NCBI GenBank assembly: GCA_007922225.1
Contig: ML679966.1
Span: 37,911,943-37,975,942, forward strand
From: Emydura subglobosa
Taxonomy: Eukaryota > Chordata > Testudines > Chelidae
Reading direction: 5' to 3'
Length of the DNA stretch: 64,000 nt
Part shown: positions 60,149 through 64,000 of the stretch, piece after piece
How the letters are laid out: every line of letters starts with the position of its first letter
Position numbering within the stretch: position 1 is the first letter of the stretch
Program-made: the position numbers and the translations under genes
The notes under the pieces: model-generated
Told to the model about the DNA's origin: nothing
What the model saw: only the letters and a program-made list of their open reading frames with translations
The model's database searches: none

Positions 60149-61532
60149 TCACTGCATCAGCTGAGTCAGGTCGGGCACCAGGAGGTGAGAAGTAGCATGG
60201 CTCAAATTTGGGAAGTTGCTGCAGTGGATTTTCCAAAATTCAAATTCAGTGATGTTGCCATTGTCTGGAAAAGACATTGTCATGTATGCATGGAATTCGC
60301 TTTCCAGTTTCTCCCTTTCCTCCTTAGGAGTCACAAAGGGAAAAATTATACAACAATAATCTTTAAATCTTTATCAGTACAGCCTATTCCTTTGCAATGA
60401 AGGTCAAACAAGCACAATGACTTTCCAGAATTAGGATTCACAGGTGAAAGTTTCAGGGGACAGTAGCTTCCCACTTCTTTGACACCTCTCTGAAAACTCT
60501 GGAAAGCCTTTCTGAGTATAAACTGCTCACTAACTGGCAAAATGGCTATGAAAAGATTGCTTTTTTTTTTTCCCCTGGGCTCTCCCCCAATGTGATTTTG
60601 TGACAAAATTCTGCAGGGACATTGCTGTCCAGAATGTGTTAGATAACAGTGTCTGTTGTGGAACCAGATTCCAATTTTTCCTGCGCTTCATATGATGGCC
60701 AAAGGGTTTCAATCAGAAATTTGAGTTTTGGATTGACCTAGTTTCTTCTGTAGCTGCTTGAGTGTTCAGCATTTCATCTTTTGCGATCTAGAAGCTGTGT
60801 TAGGATATCCCATACCTTCTGAATACTCTGTGCAACTTAACCATCTTGTTGGTACAACAACATTAGGAAGGGAGCATTCCAATTTGATCTCTTCACAGTT
60901 ATCCTGAACATGTTTTTCATTTTACTGGAATGCTTGAAAACCTCACCAACTTCATTTATGATGATCTTTAAATTAACCATTTTTAGAAATACCCATTGTA
61001 ATGTGAAATAGATGAGCTGGGCAAGACAAATGAAACAGTTCAGATTTTTCATTCAGCATTACATTGTGTGTGAAGTTTGCCCAGTAAGAGGCTCAGCCAG
61101 AATTCACTGCTGCCATATCCTGCCAAGTAAATTCATCTTTACATAGTTTTACTGACACCGGGATGCAATTGTGACTATTTGCTAAATTTACTATCTCCAA
61201 ATCTGCCAAAATAAGTACAGGCTTCTCCACAACAGAGTTAAAAAACAAACACAACCCAAAACACAAAAACACAAAAATTGCCACTGCAGGTTGATCGAGA
61301 ACAACTGGTGATTCATCCAAAAAAACAAACAAAAAAAAAACAAATACCATCTAACCACATTCCCAGTCAATCTCTCTTTAATGTTGTTGTTCAGGTCAAC
61401 ATCATTCTCCTCCAAATATTTCTTGGACAGATTGATTAAATTTGGCAGGGATTTTGCAGCCAGCTTAAAGTTTAGCACCAAATCCCCCAAAGGACCATCA
61501 GCAAAGCCTGAAAAAGCATAGGGCATGGACAA
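60149..61532 (-). pseudogene. Decayed hAT-family transposase
   Basis: Minus-strand blocks in the order expected of a hAT transposase, separated by frameshifts and stops. 61532-61340: YLEENDVDLNNNIKERL. 61320-61270: DESPVVLDQPAVAIFV, matching the catalytic-core DES(T)D...D-AQL-IFI region. 60960-60860: INEVGEVFKHSSKMKNMF. About 60855-60835, in another frame: VPTRWLSC, the CPTRW(N/L)S signature. 60260-60190: EFEFWKIHCSNFPNLSHAT, the C-terminal dimerisation segment (FWK...FP-L---A). The first catalytic Asp is arguable and no full-length frame exists. No matching terminal repeats were located, so I cannot say whether it mobilised the hAT-like MITEs nearby. Confidence 0.55.
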
Positions 61533-63706
61533 ATTAGCTTACTACATAATGCTGATCTCTACTTTACTGTTGTGCAGTGTCAAAGCTGCTCTCAATGTAT
61601 GTTTGCTTTTATTTTCACTTTCTTCTTTCAGCCTTAAGTATAATTTGCTTTCCAAATGTTCTTTAGTCCAGTCAGCCTGGGTGTCGACTTCCATGGCACA
61701 TTTGCAGTGCAAACATTCAACCTCACGCTCCAGTCTTTGTTTTCTTTAAAAATACTCTTATGTTCTGAAATGCACTTGGACACAGTTTTTCATTTTTGAC
61801 CCATATTAACATGAAAAATAGTTCATTAATCGTATTTGCTTTGAATGCTGATAACTATCCACTCTCTCTCTAAAGCTGGTAATGTGATGGGCATGCGATT
61901 GACAATAGTACACACACATGCATATCTTCCATCTGGCTTTATCTTAACAGATAGCCTCATATTTACACTTACACTAATTTATTATTAACACACACATCAA
62001 TAGGTTGGATTTACTTAATATATTCTGTATTTTCATGCACTTGAGTAGTCCAAAATTCGGGTGACAATTGGTAAAAACTGAGTAGCTTTTGTAAAACACA
62101 GGAAAGGAAGCAGAGCAAGGAATTTTGCCCCTTCAACACTCCCTCCATCAGAAACACACACACAGTACTGCCACACATGAAACAGCCTTTCCCTCCATCG
62201 TTCCCATACATTTGGGTTAAATGCACTTGGGTCCTGATCCAGTACCAAACTCCAACTTACTTCAGTGGGCATCAGATTAGTCCTTACTACTGCAAAGACT
62301 CATTCTTTCAAGATCTCCTGTGAAGTTCATGAGTTGTGAAAGGTTTCTAATGGTCACTATATATCCTTATTACATATATACATTACTTATTACATATATA
62401 CATACATTTATAACACTGGTTTCACTTAGAACAGATTGTATTCCTGGTACTAGGGTAAAGATTCCCCTTAAACACAATCTCACAACCTTCTTCCCCTCCC
62501 AACAATAAAAACATCAGGAATAACGTACTCACTGTAAAATGCTCACATCTGTCACATAGAGATTGTTTCAAGTCTTTAGAAGAACCAGCCAGATTAAAGG
62601 AATTTCCCAAGACTTATTGAGGCCTGCAGACTTTTAACTGTCTTAGCAGAGCATGGTGACTAAAAGGCTTCGTCTTCACATAAACTTACTGAAGAAAGTG
62701 AACTTTTAAAGTTCACAGATGAACTAGTGGGTTGAAAGAAATCAAGAGGCATTGTTTTGAAGAAACTTTGGTGCATCATCTTTTCTTAAACTTAAAATAA
62801 ACTAACAATTCCAGAGGCCGACACCAAAGGGTAGATCCTAAACTGATATAACTTGTCATAAGTCAGAGATGTCAGAGAGCGTATGATAATTTACACAAGT
62901 TGAAGAACTACTCCCAAGCATAGAAAATTTCACCACAAATAGTTCAAGGCTAGCAGAGTTTTAAGCCACTGAAATAAGAAGGTTATAATGGAAAGTGATA
63001 TACAATGTTAACGTTAACTACTGGGGTTCACTCTGCCTTTAATAAATATATTAACAAAGTTAACACGGTTAGATCTTCAGATTTGCGCCTCTGCTGCAAA
63101 TTAGGACCACTTGAAATTTCACTGCAACTCATACTTCTGTTTCCAAAATAATGGCCCATAACACTAGAGCTAATGGAGACTTTACAGTAGTTGTCAGCAG
63201 TATAAGACCTAAGAAATGCAGCTGTGCAATTCTGACTCTAATAGAGGTGGTGGATCATGTACACCCTAGCTTGTATGTTGCACTGTGTGCCTCATTTCAG
63301 CACTGTTGGCATGGTCACTTGATTAAAATAGATACTTTGCCCAAATTTTTCCTCCTCTGGTGCCTAAAGTTAGGACCTAAATAAATGTTGAGGAGGAATT
63401 AGTCCACTTATTTAGGTATCTAGGTGACGCTGGCTGACCCAGTCCCAGCTCATGTCAAAGCCCCAGGTCTCACTGAACACTGACAAATGCATAGCTGGAA
63501 ACCAGTCTCGCTCACCTGTGAGTTAGTATAGTTAAAATAGATATTAATGTTATATGAATGTGTTTAGATTTTATGGAATGCTAGTAGGGTGCTGCATGTA
63601 CTAATCTTACTTATAGTATCTGTGTCCCATGCTATAAGGTAATACTTAAATGTTTACTCTATAATTGTAAAATGTTTGTTCTGAAACTCTCTAACTCACC
63701 AAATAT

Positions 63707-63719
63707 GGGGGGGGGGGGG
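63707..63719 (+). repeat. G13 homopolymer
   Basis: Thirteen G in a row on the + strand. Confidence 0.95.
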
Positions 63720-64000
63720 AGAGACCCTTCACCTAATGCAAAATGCCGGATTCCTGCAGAAGGTGTTATCTCCTGCCCATCAGGAAGGACTACTATATCC
63801 AAATGGGCCACTGGGAACCAAAGGCTGTCACTAGACCCCCGCCCTCTCCCCCAGCACCCACACATGAAAAGGTTATGTGCAGAAGTACACATTGCATCAA
63901 CTTGGATTCCAGGGAGAGGGGGATAAAAATCACACACCAGAAGGAATTGGGTTCTCTTTATGTCTGGACTCTGAGGGGCAAAGATTCCTAAACATAAGCA

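Larger units (their letters stand above)
53579..64000 (-). other. SGCZ: End of the intron upstream of the 88-bp exon
   Basis: At least 10.4 kb of intron. The preceding sarcoglycan exon, which would encode the membrane-proximal part, was not found. Outside the transposon relics listed separately, 53700-54220, 54600-55000, 56800-57300, 57490-59390, 59490-60140 and 61540-64000 show no coding, RNA or repeat signal I can name. Confidence 0.8.

Noticed and set aside
1..64000. microRNA miR-383, known from an SGCZ intron in mammals
   Set aside because: I looked by eye for its hairpin on both strands and did not find it; it probably lies in another intron.
1..64000. CRISPR arrays, operons, phage or secretion systems
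   Set aside because: No regularly spaced repeats, no dense co-directional frames; the sequence is vertebrate intron.

Overview
The window is AT-rich, repeat-dense vertebrate nuclear DNA with no sign of prokaryotic gene organisation. The repeat content points to a sauropsid, most likely a turtle (my inference). CR1 LINE copies end in the ATTCTTATGTTCTTA or ATTCTATG type 3' tail. There are also MIR-like core-SINE fragments, short palindromic elements built around an AAGTCAATGG-type core, hAT-type non-autonomous elements and solo LTRs.

The only host protein-coding gene I can support lies on the minus strand. Two exons, at 53491-53578 (88 bp) and 20028-20150 (123 bp), have canonical AG/GT borders and join in one frame (phase 1) to give about 70 residues of the extracellular domain of a gamma/delta/zeta-type sarcoglycan. 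The residues fit zeta-sarcoglycan (SGCZ) best. Everything else is intron: at least 10.4 kb upstream of the first exon, 33.3 kb between the exons and at least 20 kb downstream. No further exon was recognised.

Layout. 1-20 kb: downstream intron with CR1/L3-like fragments (1.8, 3.25-3.77, 4.73-5.4, 13.5 and 14.8-15.8 kb), the last carrying a nested 203-bp MITE with a clean 3-bp target duplication. It also holds an LTR-like duplicated block (7.85-9.5 kb) and a hAT-like element with tRNA-like segments (16.5-17.3 kb). 20-53 kb: the large intron, with a + strand solo LTR containing a (GCTGT)n tract and an assembly gap (21.5-22.1 kb), a long CR1 copy with reverse-transcriptase remains (24.06-25.83 kb), MIR-like pieces, a divergent L3-like block (32.4-33.96 kb), a G-run tract (36.77 kb), a candidate conserved non-coding element (38.5 kb), a decayed endogenous-retrovirus 3' end (42.4-44.1 kb) and three LTRs (46.1-47.2, 47.9-49.0 and 50.9-51.3 kb). 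53.6-64 kb: upstream intron with a 358-bp hAT MITE with perfect 8-bp target duplications, a LAP2/DIRS-like coding relic, a minus-strand solo LTR with an ATGCA duplication, and a decayed hAT transposase.

I found no evidence of a new biological system. The main value is a well-resolved record of transposon insertions, several with intact target-site duplications and nesting order, inside a very large sarcoglycan intron, plus one plausible regulatory element. All family names rest on pattern recognition, not on a search.
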